From an uncultured Eubacteriales bacterium (GTDB lineage: Bacteria > Bacillota > Clostridia > Oscillospirales > Acutalibacteraceae): DNA of 22,010 nucleotides. Positions 8,577 to 16,376 of the stretch are shown here, piece after piece. The translations under genes were made by a program, and so were the position numbers. The stretch is taken from assembly GCA_934445015.1 (NCBI GenBank), contig CAKSDJ010000023.1, positions 1-22,010 on the forward strand. The letters run 5' to 3'. Under the pieces are notes generated by a model. It worked only from the letters and a program-made list of their open reading frames with translations. It did no database searches and was not told where the DNA came from. Each line of letters opens with the position of its first letter. Within the stretch, counting starts at the first letter, position 1.

Positions 8577-9883
8577 AAAAATTTACCCTCCAGATAATCC
8601 AAAGATCTTTTTGAAAGCGCAAAATATCTTTCGCTCTTATCTTTAATTTTAAATTCAAGCGGCGGCAAAATACCGAAATTTGCACCCATAGGTTGAAAAT
8701 TAACAACGCTTTCATCCGTAATATAGCCGAGTAATGCGCCAATCATAGTAATATTCGGCAAAGAAACCGACGGTTTGCCAAGCAATCTGTTTGCCGCATT
8801 TATACCGGCGATTATGCCGGAGGCGGCGGATTCCATATAGCCCTCTACGCCGGAAAGCTGCCCCGCAAAAAATATATTGCCCGCCTTTTTTAAAGATAAA
8901 TCATTGTTCAGTAAAGCAGGTGAATTGATAAATGAATTTCGGTGCATAACACCGTATCGCACAAATTCGGCATTTTTAAGCGCAGGTATTAAAGAAAAAA
9001 CCCTTTTTTGCTCGCCGAATTTAAGATTTGTTTGAAATCCCACAAGATTATAGAGCGTTGCGGCGGAATTTTCTTTTCTGAGCTGTACCACCGCCCAGGG
9101 TCTGTGACCGGTGTGAGGGTCGCGCAGACCTACCGGTTTAAGCGGCCCGAACCTGATTGAATCAACACCGCGTTTTGCCAAAACTTCGACAGGCATACAG
9201 CCCTCATATACTTTAAAGGGTTTATCAAAATCATGCAGCGGTGCGCTTTCGGCATTTATAAGCGCGTTATAAAACAAATCGTATTCATCTTTATTCATCG
9301 GGCAGTTAATGTAATCGCCCTCTCCTGAGTCGTCCTTATCGTAACGTGACGCAATAAACGCATTGTTGAAATCAATGCTGTCTGACGTGACTATCGGCGC
9401 TGCTGCGTCATAAAAACTCAGATTTCGGGAGTCGCAGAAACTCTCAATGCTTTTTGCCAACGGCCCGTCTGTAAGTGGACCTGTTGCAATAACGGTAATG
9501 CCGTCTGTATTTATAGTTTTTACCGTGTCGTTTATTACGGTAATATTGCCGTCGTTTTTGATCTTCTTTGTTACATAGGCAGAAAAAACGTTGCGGTCGA
9601 CAGCAAGAGCGCCGCCTGCCGGAACACGTGAATTATCTGCCGCTTCAAGGCACAGCGAACCAAAATGCCGCATTTCACATTTTAAAAGACCCGCCGCAGA
9701 ATCGACACGCGAGGATTTTAAAGAATTTGAACATACAAGTTCGGCAAAATTATCTGTTTTGTGCGCAGGTGTTTTTTTGTTTGGTTTCATTTCGATTAAA
9801 TCGACTTTTATTCCGCGTTTTGAAATGGCATAAGCCGCTTCGCAACCTGCAAGGCCCGCACCGATTACGGTAATTCTATCCAT
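8573..9883 (-). CDS. trmFO: Methylenetetrahydrofolate-tRNA uracil-54 C5-methyltransferase TrmFO
   Basis: TrmFO makes ribothymidine at position 54 of the tRNA T-loop, using methylene-tetrahydrofolate and FADH2. The 436 residues open with the FAD dinucleotide-binding fold VIGAGLAGCEAAY (6-18) and acidic strand end DLIEMKP. The two functional cysteines are visible: Cys51 in ELVCSNSLKS and Cys229 in YEGCMPVE, equivalent to the catalytic pair of characterised TrmFO. RFGPLKPVGL, RPWAVVQLRKE and the C-terminal GQLSGVEGYMESAASG FAD motif complete the match. AAGGA lies nine bases before ATG, over the topA stop codon one base away. topA-trmFO is a common Firmicutes neighbourhood. Confidence 0.98.
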   Translation of the reverse strand: MDRITVIGAGLAGCEAAYAISKRGIKVDLIEMKPNKKTPAHKTDNFAELVCSNSLKSSRVDSAAGLLKCEMRHFGSLCLEAADNSRVPAGGALAVDRNVFSAYVTKKIKNDGNITVINDTVKTINTDGITVIATGPLTDGPLAKSIESFCDSRNLSFYDAAAPIVTSDSIDFNNAFIASRYDKDDSGEGDYINCPMNKDEYDLFYNALINAESAPLHDFDKPFKVYEGCMPVEVLAKRGVDSIRFGPLKPVGLRDPHTGHRPWAVVQLRKENSAATLYNLVGFQTNLKFGEQKRVFSLIPALKNAEFVRYGVMHRNSFINSPALLNNDLSLKKAGNIFFAGQLSGVEGYMESAASGIIAGINAANRLLGKPSVSLPNITMIGALLGYITDESVVNFQPMGANFGILPPLEFKIKDKSERYFALSKRSLDYLEGKFL

Positions 9884-9884
9884 T

Positions 9885-11981
9885 TTAATTTTCCTTTTTG
9901 GTTTTTGCAGTTTTTTGCCGCGTGGGGCACTCGGAGTTCATACAGTATTTTCTGTTCTTTAGACCGTAAATTATATAACTGCCGCATTCGGGGCATATTT
10001 CACCGGTCGGGACGCCGGGCGACGCAAAATCGCACTCGGGGTAATTTGAACAACCGTAGAATTTTTTGCCTTTTTTGGAAATCTTTTTAAGCAGTTTACC
10101 GCCGCACTTAGGACACGGTTGCTTTACCTCATCTTCAGGCATCGGTTTTGTATTTTTGCACTCGGGATAACCGGGACACGCCAAAAATTTACCGAATCTG
10201 CCGCTTTTTACAACCATCTTTCTGCCGCATTTTTCACATACAACATCCGTTTCAACGGTAGGAACTTTTACCCGTTTGCCGTCTAAAGATTCTTCTGCCT
10301 TTTTATATAATGCGTCAAAATCCTTGTAAAAATCGTTTACGGTGTCTATCCAATCAAGATCGCCGTTGCCTATTTTATCAAGTTTTGTTTCAAGACCTGC
10401 TGTAAATTTAACCTCGAATATCTGTTTAAAATATTCAATCATCAAATCGGACACAACCATACCGAGCTGTGTTGGTTTTAATGTTTTTTTCTCACGCTCG
10501 ATGTAATTTCTTTGTAATATGTTGGTCAGTATCGGTGCATAAGTTGAAGGTCTGCCTATGCCGTTTTCATCAAGCGCTTTTATAAGTGTTGGCTCTGTAT
10601 AACGTGCAGGCGGTTGAGTGAAATGTTGATTCGGAACAAGAGATTTAAGTTTTAAAACGTCGCCTATTTTAAGCGTATCCGGTATTGTTACACTGTCGGC
10701 ACTTTCTTCATCCTTACCCTCTTCATAAAGCACGGTAAATCCGTCAAACTTAACCGAATATCCGCTTGCTTTAAACATATAATCGCCGGCAATAATATCG
10801 GTTGAAACGGTATTCTGAACGCAAACCGCCATAAGAGACGCCAAGAATCTTTCCCATATAAGTTTATATAACTTATACTGCTCAGCGGTAAGGCTGGCCT
10901 TGATTTTTTCGGGTTCAAAATCTACGTTTGTGGGTCTTATTGCCTCATGCGCGTCCTGAGCAGAACTTTTACTTTTAAAATAGCGCGGTTTGGACGGTAA
11001 ATATTTTTCGCCGTATTTGCCCATTATAAAGTTATTTGCCGCGGTGCGCGCCTCTTCGGATATACGCAGAGAGTCGGTACGCATATAAGTTATAAGACCT
11101 GTGGTTCCGTAACCTGCAATGTCAATGCCCTCATAAAGTTGTTGAGCAATACGCATGGTACGCTGGCCGGTAAAACCTAATTTTCGCGATGCCTCCTGCT
11201 GCAAAGTAGAAGTTGTAAACGGAGGCGAAGGTTGTTTGTTGCGGATACCTTTTTTTATGTCACTTACCCTAAACTCTGCATCAGCAATTGCAGCTACAAT
11301 GTCATTTGCAGCTTTTTCTTCTGAAATCACGGGCAATTTTTCACCGTTTGCATTGCCGTAAAGTTTTGCGGTAAACGTTTTTCTGCTGCTTAAAAGTTTA
11401 GCCTCGACTGTCCAATACTCTTCGCTTTTAAAAGCGAGCACTTCTCGTTCGCGGTCAACAATAAGGCGAAGTGCAACCGTTTGAACACGTCCTGCAGATA
11501 ATCCGCTTTTAACTTTGCGCCATAAAAACGGACTTAATTTATAGCCGACAATGCGGTCGATAACACGTCTTGCCTGTTGCGCGTCTACAAGGTCAATATC
11601 TATTTTATGCGGATTTTTTATACCAGCCTTTACACCCGACTCTGTTATCTCATTAAAACAGATACGGTTTTCCTCATTCAGATCAAGCCCTAATATATGC
11701 GCTAAATGCCACGAAATTGCCTCGCCCTCACGGTCGGGGTCGGTTGCAAGCAATACCTGCTCGCTTTCGGCAGCGGCATCTTTTAAAGATTTTATAACAT
11801 CTTTTTTATCGGGCATATTTATATATTGTAATTTAAAGTTATTTTGAATGTCTACGCCGAGTTTTGATTTGGGCAGATCACGTATATGACCTTTTGACGC
11901 CATTACGTTGTAACCTGAACCCAAATATTTTTTTACGCTGTTTATTTTTGAAGGCGACTCAACAATAACAAGTTTTGCCAT
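9885..11981 (-). CDS. topA: DNA topoisomerase I, type IA
   Basis: Topoisomerase I relaxes negative supercoils by single-strand cleavage through a 5'-phosphotyrosine link. The 698-residue protein begins with the Toprim domain: LVIVESPSK with catalytic Glu8, and the acidic triad in DPDREGE (81-87). The active-site tyrosine is Tyr299 in GLITYMRTDS, followed by a downstream HEAIRPT motif. The C-terminus carries three four-cysteine zinc ribbons at about 582-608, 623-650 and 663-685, then a short lysine-rich tail. The size fits Firmicutes TopA (about 690). AAGGAG lies seven bases before the ATG. It follows dprA by 16 bp, the usual dprA-topA order. Confidence 0.98.
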   Translation of the reverse strand: MAKLVIVESPSKINSVKKYLGSGYNVMASKGHIRDLPKSKLGVDIQNNFKLQYINMPDKKDVIKSLKDAAAESEQVLLATDPDREGEAISWHLAHILGLDLNEENRICFNEITESGVKAGIKNPHKIDIDLVDAQQARRVIDRIVGYKLSPFLWRKVKSGLSAGRVQTVALRLIVDREREVLAFKSEEYWTVEAKLLSSRKTFTAKLYGNANGEKLPVISEEKAANDIVAAIADAEFRVSDIKKGIRNKQPSPPFTTSTLQQEASRKLGFTGQRTMRIAQQLYEGIDIAGYGTTGLITYMRTDSLRISEEARTAANNFIMGKYGEKYLPSKPRYFKSKSSAQDAHEAIRPTNVDFEPEKIKASLTAEQYKLYKLIWERFLASLMAVCVQNTVSTDIIAGDYMFKASGYSVKFDGFTVLYEEGKDEESADSVTIPDTLKIGDVLKLKSLVPNQHFTQPPARYTEPTLIKALDENGIGRPSTYAPILTNILQRNYIEREKKTLKPTQLGMVVSDLMIEYFKQIFEVKFTAGLETKLDKIGNGDLDWIDTVNDFYKDFDALYKKAEESLDGKRVKVPTVETDVVCEKCGRKMVVKSGRFGKFLACPGYPECKNTKPMPEDEVKQPCPKCGGKLLKKISKKGKKFYGCSNYPECDFASPGVPTGEICPECGSYIIYGLKNRKYCMNSECPTRQKTAKTKKEN

Positions 11982-11997
11982 TATGATACTCCTTTGA

Positions 11998-13140
11998 TTA
12001 GTTAATTATCTCATAAATACCGCCGGGCAAAGCCCTGATAATCTGCTCGATTTCAAGTTCGGTAACAGCCGCAATTAAATCGTCATTGCTAAGCCCCAAA
12101 TTAAGCAAATCGTCGACGGTAAATTTTTGATTATCCAAGTTATTATACACTATCTCTGCTTCTTTTGAAAGACCTAACTGTGAATTTTTTTGTTTTTTAA
12201 TTGAAATTTTTTCAAAACAATTTTCCTCAAAAGCCTTTTCAATATCAATTTGTTCGGGAAATTTTGAAATATACTGATCAAAAATATCGTTAGAATCAAG
12301 TAAAGGCATAGCGCCGTCACGAAGAAGCGCGTTTGAGCCTTTATATTCAGGATACGTCGGATTTCCGGGGATAACAAAAACATCTCTGCCCTGTTCATTT
12401 GCAAGTCGTGCGGTAATAAGCGCACCGCTTTTACTGCCCGCTTCAATAACAACTGTGCCGAGCGACAGCCCGGATACTATTCTGTTGCGTATCGGAAAAG
12501 AATACTTTGTTGTTGGTGCATATGGCGGGTATTCGCTTATCACGCAACCGTTTTTTGCGATGTCTTCACGCATCTGACGGTTTTGCGGTAAATAATCATA
12601 ACAAATGCCGCAGCCTAAAACCGCAATGGTTTTTCCGCCGGCTTTGAGTGCGCCTTTATGGGCGTAACTGTCGGCGCCGATTGCTGCTCCGCTTGCTATA
12701 ATTATGCCGGATTTTGCAAGCCGCATTGACAGCGAAAATGCCGCTTTTTTACCGAAATCGGAGATTTTTCGCGGCCCTACTATTGCAATCACAGGCAGTT
12801 TATCAATATCGGGTAAATCGCCTTTTACGTAAAGAACAAGCGGAAAATCGGTTATACTTTTTAACCGATTGGGGTAATCACTGTCTTCGGCGGTGACGAT
12901 TCTGATAGAATTTTTGTTGCAGTCATCGATAATTTTTAAGACTTTTTCATCACTGACACCGAGTATTTTTTCGGCATTTTTTGTGTCAATTATTTTATTT
13001 AAAGAGTCTTTATCGGGCAAAGTTGAGAGATTATCAGACTCTTTTAATGCCGTATAAATTTTAACACTTTTTAAACTGCCGGCGCCGAACGCCTGCTGAA
13101 TACGTATTAAATTAAACAGAATAGGGTCTTTATAAATCAT
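11998..13140 (-). CDS. dprA: DNA processing protein DprA/Smf
   Basis: DprA binds incoming single-stranded DNA and loads RecA during natural transformation; it is conserved even in bacteria not known to be competent. Of 380 residues, an N-terminal helical region (about 1-75) precedes the Rossmann-like core. Core motifs are IAIVGPRKIS (118-127), SGAAIGADSYAH (150-161), AVLGCGIC, FPIRNRIVSGLS (215-226), EAGSKSGALITA and VIPGN. Residues about 325-380 resemble the DprA winged-helix domain. Length is typical. The ribosome binding site is weak (AAGG nine bases before ATG), and the upstream methyltransferase ends six bases away, so coupling is likely. comF elsewhere in the window is another gene with a competence-related name, but no uptake machinery is present. 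Confidence 0.96.
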   Translation of the reverse strand: MIYKDPILFNLIRIQQAFGAGSLKSVKIYTALKESDNLSTLPDKDSLNKIIDTKNAEKILGVSDEKVLKIIDDCNKNSIRIVTAEDSDYPNRLKSITDFPLVLYVKGDLPDIDKLPVIAIVGPRKISDFGKKAAFSLSMRLAKSGIIIASGAAIGADSYAHKGALKAGGKTIAVLGCGICYDYLPQNRQMREDIAKNGCVISEYPPYAPTTKYSFPIRNRIVSGLSLGTVVIEAGSKSGALITARLANEQGRDVFVIPGNPTYPEYKGSNALLRDGAMPLLDSNDIFDQYISKFPEQIDIEKAFEENCFEKISIKKQKNSQLGLSKEAEIVYNNLDNQKFTVDDLLNLGLSNDDLIAAVTELEIEQIIRALPGGIYEIIN

Positions 13141-13146
13141 AGATTG

Positions 13147-13929
13147 TTACCTTAACATTTCCCACATAGCGATTGACGCAGCCGCTGCGGCATTAAGTGA
13201 TTCGGCTTTGCCTGACATAGGTATTGTAATAAGACGGTCAACAGATTTGCACGACGCATCGGTAAGCCCGTTTGCCTCATTGCCAATAAGCAGAACATCG
13301 CCGTTTTCAAACTTGACATTTAAAATGCTTGCGGCGTTTTTATCAACAACACACCCGAAAGAACGCAGTGAATTGCGTTTTATAAATTCAATAATATTGT
13401 CTGTGACGTATAAAGGCAGTCGAAGCAATGTACCCATGGAACTTCGCAGCGATTTCGGCGAATAGGGGTCACATCCACACTGTGATATTATAATGCCGCT
13501 TATGCCGAGTGCTTCTGCGGAACGTGCAATTGCACCGAGATTAGACGGGTCGGATATGTTTTCAAGGGCAATGTATTTGCCTGTTGTTGACAGAGTTTGC
13601 TGCGGTTCGGGTATTTTTGCAACGGCAATTATGCCCTGAGGCGTGTCGGTGTCGCTGATTTTTTTAAAAAGTTCATCTTTTAAAATATAACAATTTTTAC
13701 TTGCATCGGCAAAATTTTGTATTTGTATCGCGTGTTTTTCTATTGCGTTTTTTGTTACAAGCAACTTTTCAAATTTAATGTTGTTGTCAAAAGCATCGGA
13801 ACAAATACGCAGCCCCTCAAGCACAAAAAGGCCGTTGACTTTTCGCTGCTTTGACGAGTTTTGCAACAAAGAAACAAGTTTTACCACGGCATTGTCTTTT
13901 GAAGTTATCTCAATAAAATCCTGCATCAT
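13147..13929 (-). CDS. SpoU/TrmH-family RNA 2'-O-ribose methyltransferase
   Basis: A SPOUT-class methyltransferase that transfers a methyl group from S-adenosylmethionine to a ribose 2'-OH in rRNA or tRNA. An N-terminal substrate-binding domain contains FVLEGLRICSDA. The C-terminal knot domain shows motif 1 (NISDPSNLGAIARSAEALG), motif 2 (LLIGNEANGLTDA) and motif 3 (IPMSGKAESLNAAAAASIAMWE). It resembles the RlmB/TsnR group often found beside rplT in Firmicutes; the target nucleotide cannot be read from sequence. The frame extends upstream to a TTG at 13950, but that would lie in the terminator tail. AAGGTGA sits just before ATGATG at 13929/13926, so one of those two is the start (about 260 residues). 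It begins right after the rplT terminator and may depend on read-through. Confidence 0.92.
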   Translation of the reverse strand: MMQDFIEITSKDNAVVKLVSLLQNSSKQRKVNGLFVLEGLRICSDAFDNNIKFEKLLVTKNAIEKHAIQIQNFADASKNCYILKDELFKKISDTDTPQGIIAVAKIPEPQQTLSTTGKYIALENISDPSNLGAIARSAEALGISGIIISQCGCDPYSPKSLRSSMGTLLRLPLYVTDNIIEFIKRNSLRSFGCVVDKNAASILNVKFENGDVLLIGNEANGLTDASCKSVDRLITIPMSGKAESLNAAAAASIAMWEMLR

Positions 13930-13940
13930 TTTCACCTTAA

Positions 13941-13977
13941 ATAAAAGCAAATTCGCCCGAGATACAGTCTCGGGCGA
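13941..13977 (-). terminator. Rho-independent terminator of infC-rpmI-rplT
   Basis: Ten bases after the rplT stop codon, arms at 13953-13962 and 13968-13977 form a perfect 10-bp GC-rich stem (TCGCCCGAGA type) with a 5-base loop. On the transcribed strand it is followed by ATTTGCTTTTAT, a T-rich tail. Position and structure fit an intrinsic terminator for the ribosomal protein unit. The tail is interrupted by GC, so some read-through into the methyltransferase gene 12 bases further on is plausible. Confidence 0.9.
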
Positions 13978-13986
13978 TGTGTATAA

Positions 13987-14346
13987 TTATTTTTCTAAAG
14001 CCTTTTTTGCATTTTTAACAAGGTTAGAAAAGCCTGCCGGATCATTAACTGCGATATCTGCAAGCATTTTACGGTTTATCTGAACGCCTGCCTTGTTAAG
14101 GCCGTTCATAAACGTTGAATAATTCATACCGTTAATTTTTGCCGCCGCAGAAATACGGGTGATCCAAAGACGACGGAAATCACGCTTTTTAAGGCGACGG
14201 CCTATATAAGCATAATTGCCTGATTTCATAACCGCTTCTTTAGCGGTTTTAAAAAGTTTAGATTTAGCGCCAAAATAACCCTTGGCAAGTTTTAAAGTCT
14301 TTTTTCTTCTTTTACGTGTTGCTAACGCACCTTTTACACGAGCCAT
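13987..14346 (-). CDS. rplT: Large-subunit ribosomal protein bL20
   Basis: bL20 binds 23S rRNA early in 50S assembly and, in characterised Firmicutes and enterobacteria, represses its own operon. The 119 residues start MARVKGALATRKRRKKTLKLAKGYFG-like, the standard basic N-terminal helix. The globular domain includes RDFRRLWITRISAA and INGMNYSTFMNGL. Length is exactly typical. GGAGG lies nine bases before ATG. It follows rpmI by 31 bp and is the last gene before the terminator. Confidence 0.99.
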   Translation of the reverse strand: MARVKGALATRKRRKKTLKLAKGYFGAKSKLFKTAKEAVMKSGNYAYIGRRLKKRDFRRLWITRISAAAKINGMNYSTFMNGLNKAGVQINRKMLADIAVNDPAGFSNLVKNAKKALEK

Positions 14347-14377
14347 TTCAAGTTTCCTCCAATTTTAAGTTTACCGA

Positions 14378-14575
14378 TTATTTATACGGAATAAGTTTTT
14401 TTACTGATGCAACATTTGTTGCATCGGCACATACGACTTTACGCAGATTTCTCTTACGCTTTGTAGTCTTTTTATTAAGGATATGTGACTTGTAAGCATG
14501 AGCGCGTTTTACCTTGCCGTTTTTGGTAAGTTTAAAGCGCTTTTTAGCGCCGCTGTGTGTTTTGATTTTAGGCAT
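14378..14575 (-). CDS. rpmI: Large-subunit ribosomal protein bL35
   Basis: A 65-residue very basic protein of the 50S subunit. It opens MPKIKTHSGAKKRFKLTKNG, the bL35 signature, continues with KRAHAYKSHILNKKTTKRKRNLR, and ends in VKKLIPYK. Length is normal. AGGAGG lies eight bases before ATG. Spacing is 22 bp from infC and 31 bp to rplT, the canonical infC-rpmI-rplT order. Confidence 0.99.
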   Translation of the reverse strand: MPKIKTHSGAKKRFKLTKNGKVKRAHAYKSHILNKKTTKRKRNLRKVVCADATNVASVKKLIPYK

Positions 14576-14597
14576 AATTTTATCCTCCTGTAAAATT

Positions 14598-15119
14598 TTA
14601 CTTATTTGGTTTAGGAGCCAAAAACATTATCATATTTCTGCCTTCTAATTTTGCTGCTTTTTCTATTGTGTAACAATCGTCGCATTCACTTAAAATCTTT
14701 TCTGTAAGTTCAACTCCCTTTTCAGGATGAGTGTATTCACGACCCCTGAACTTGATGGTGATTTTAACCTTATTGCCTGCCTTTAAAAAGCGGTTAATAT
14801 GTTTGCTTTTGGTTTCAATATCATGTTTGTCAATATTGGTACCGAAAAACCGCAATTCTTTAACGTTTATAACCTTTTGCTTCTTTTTGGAATCCTTTTC
14901 GCGTTTTTCTTTTTCAAAGCGAAATTTGCCGTAATTCATCATACGACAGACATAAGGTTCAGATGTTGTAGAAACGGTAACAAGATCAAGATCCTGCTCA
15001 TACGCCATTTCAAGTGCCTTTGCAGTAGGCACAATGCCCATCTGATTTCCGTCTTTATCAAGAAGACGAACCTCTTTACATTTAATTTCTTCGTTAATTG
15101 CTGTTTCCTTAAAACTGAT
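14598..15119 (-). CDS. infC: Translation initiation factor IF-3, probable ATC start
   Basis: IF-3 keeps 30S subunits free and proofreads the start codon-initiator tRNA pairing. From 15119 the protein is 173 residues, the normal size. N-domain features are INEEIKCKEVRLLDKDGNQMG and VCRMMNYGKFRFE. A lysine-rich linker and the C-domain follow, with VINVKELRF, HDIETKSKHINRFL and KITIKFRGREYTHPEKG. No ATG, GTG or TTG lies at the expected place. An ATC at 15119-15117 has GGAGGTG at 15133-15127, seven bases upstream, and gives the family's N-terminal length. An in-frame extension to a GTG at 15242 would cross that ribosome binding site and add residues unlike IF-3. Rare AUU/AUC-type starts are known for infC and make it self-regulated. 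Confidence 0.95.
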   Translation of the reverse strand: MSFKETAINEEIKCKEVRLLDKDGNQMGIVPTAKALEMAYEQDLDLVTVSTTSEPYVCRMMNYGKFRFEKEKREKDSKKKQKVINVKELRFFGTNIDKHDIETKSKHINRFLKAGNKVKITIKFRGREYTHPEKGVELTEKILSECDDCYTIEKAAKLEGRNMIMFLAPKPNK

Positions 15120-15266
15120 TGTAACGCACCTCCGTAAAAGCGGTAAAATATCAACAAAGGCATGAACATAATATGCCCATGCCTTAAAACAAACAAATTG
15201 TTCTATTAACCTTTCGATAACACACGATAAGGTGAGAAACACGGGATATGTTCTGCTTCATTGTCT
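15120..15266 (-). promoter_or_regulatory. Structured infC-rpmI-rplT leader
   Basis: This is the untranslated stretch between the predicted transcription start (about 15265) and the infC ATC. It can form two hairpins on the RNA strand. Hairpin A (15209-15233) has a 5-bp plus a 3-bp stem with one bulged base. Hairpin B (15157-15185) has a perfect 8-bp stem AAGGCATG/CATGCCTT and a 13-base loop, about 24 bases before the GGAGGTG site. Hairpin B is followed by a mildly T-rich run (TTGTTGATATTTTA) and could act as a weak attenuator. Known Firmicutes infC leaders are bound by L20; whether this one folds as that family cannot be judged by eye. Confidence 0.55.
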
Positions 15267-15271
15267 GAAAC

Positions 15272-15299
15272 ATTATAACACATATTTTAAAAATGTCAA
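15272..15299 (-). promoter_or_regulatory. Consensus sigma-A promoter for infC operon
   Basis: On the minus strand, a perfect -35 TTGACA (15299-15294) and a perfect -10 TATAAT (15277-15272) are separated by 16 bp. Transcription would start near 15265, leaving a leader of about 145 nt before infC. The -35 begins only seven bases after the stop codon of the MreB-like gene, with no terminator between them. Confidence 0.9.
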
Positions 15300-15305
15300 G
15301 TGTTT

Positions 15306-16331
15306 TTATTCGACAATTGCAAGTTCCTTTATTGAACGCAACTGATAATTAACGTGTTTAAGCAAATCGGGGTGACGAAGCGCTATCGCGGCGCCGCGCA
15401 CAACGGCATGTGTCGGGTCGTCAATTGCGTTGACCGGTATGCCGGTATAGTCGGAAATAAGTTTATCCATACCGTTTATCAAAGAACCGCCGCCTGCAAG
15501 ATAGAGTCCGTCTGCTTTTATATCGGCAACCAGATCGGGGTCGGTTTTTGAGAGAACGGTGCGAATGGAATTACATATCGAATCAGATGTTTCTTTTATT
15601 GCCTCATAGACCTCGGTTGAAGTAATTTCAAAACTTTCGGGTAATCCGGTAAACACATTTCTGCCCTTGCCTATCATAGCGATTTCAACAGGACGCTCAA
15701 TAACCGTACCTATTTGTTTTTTGATTGATTCCGCCATTAAATTGCCTATTTCTATATTGTATTCTTTTCTTATGTATTTCATAATCTGCATATAAAAATC
15801 ATAAGAGGCAACTTTAAAGGATTCGCATACCGAAATGCCACCCATTGAAACCACGGCAATATCGGTTGTGCCGGCACCTATATCGATAATCATATAGCCG
15901 TGCGGCTTTGAAAAATCGAGCCCCAGACCGAAAGCAATTGCAAGCGGACTTTCAATTACAGAAATGTTTCTGCCGCCGGCAGATTCAACTACGTTTGACA
16001 TAGAATGATGCTGCAACTCGGTAAGACCGACAGGCAAAGTAGTCATCATTTTAGGACGCACCATTCTGTTGCCGAACGCTTTACCCATATACTCTTTAAG
16101 CATTGCCTCGGCAATATCGTACTCGGCAATTACGCCGTGCCTTATCGGCAATACACATTCAAGTGAATCAGGGGTTCTGCCCATAGTTTGTTTTGCCATT
16201 TCGCCGAAGTACACAGGCTCCCAGGTTTCACTGTTAACCGTAACAACACTCGGCTGTTCAAGAACCACCCTTGAACTTGAAAAAATAACCGTTTTATATG
16301 AACCTATATCTATACCTATTTCCATAGCCAT
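15306..16331 (-). CDS. Divergent MreB/Mbl-family bacterial actin
   Basis: A 341-residue actin-like ATPase of the MreB family, which normally forms membrane-associated filaments directing cell-wall synthesis. Family landmarks are GIDIGSYKTVIF (phosphate-1, 6-17), VLPIRHGVIAEYDIAEAMLK, DIGAGTTDIAVVSMGG (phosphate-2, 150-165), YIRKEYNIEIG, GRNVFTGLPESFEIT and GLYLAGGGSLING (adenosine loop, 275-287). Several usually invariant spots differ: IESP at 126-129 for the usual IEEP, and VASYDF at 174-179 where MreB has GGD or AGD. mreC and mreD are not adjacent. ATG at 16331 is preferred because GGTGAT lies just before it; the GTG at 16340 is part of that site. It could be a Mbl-like paralogue with a specialised role. 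Confidence 0.88.
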   Translation of the reverse strand: MAMEIGIDIGSYKTVIFSSSRVVLEQPSVVTVNSETWEPVYFGEMAKQTMGRTPDSLECVLPIRHGVIAEYDIAEAMLKEYMGKAFGNRMVRPKMMTTLPVGLTELQHHSMSNVVESAGGRNISVIESPLAIAFGLGLDFSKPHGYMIIDIGAGTTDIAVVSMGGISVCESFKVASYDFYMQIMKYIRKEYNIEIGNLMAESIKKQIGTVIERPVEIAMIGKGRNVFTGLPESFEITSTEVYEAIKETSDSICNSIRTVLSKTDPDLVADIKADGLYLAGGGSLINGMDKLISDYTGIPVNAIDDPTHAVVRGAAIALRHPDLLKHVNYQLRSIKELAIVE

Positions 16332-16347
16332 AATTATCACCGCCTAT

Positions 16348-16376
16348 ATTATACAGTATAGTAAATCATTTTGCAA
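16348..16376 (-). promoter_or_regulatory. Probable sigma-A promoter for the MreB-like gene
   Basis: On the minus strand TTGCAA (16376-16371) and TATAAT (16353-16348) are separated by 17 bp. The -35 matches four of six consensus bases and the -10 all six. Transcription would begin about 10-12 bases before the ATG at 16331, leaving barely room for the GGTGAT ribosome binding site. The promoter overlaps the 3' end of comF. Confidence 0.7.

Noticed and set aside
9568..9873. 101-codon plus-strand frame in trmFO
   Set aside because: Antisense to the conserved FAD-binding N-terminus of TrmFO; no start signals and no domain.
15157..15185. Hairpin B before infC as a full intrinsic terminator
   Set aside because: The stem is only 8 bp and the following run is broken (TTGTTGATATTTTA). 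At most a weak attenuator, so kept as part of the leader.
15120..15242. N-terminal extension of infC to a GTG at 15242
   Set aside because: It would read through the GGAGGTG ribosome binding site and both leader hairpins. The added 41 residues have no IF-3 counterpart.
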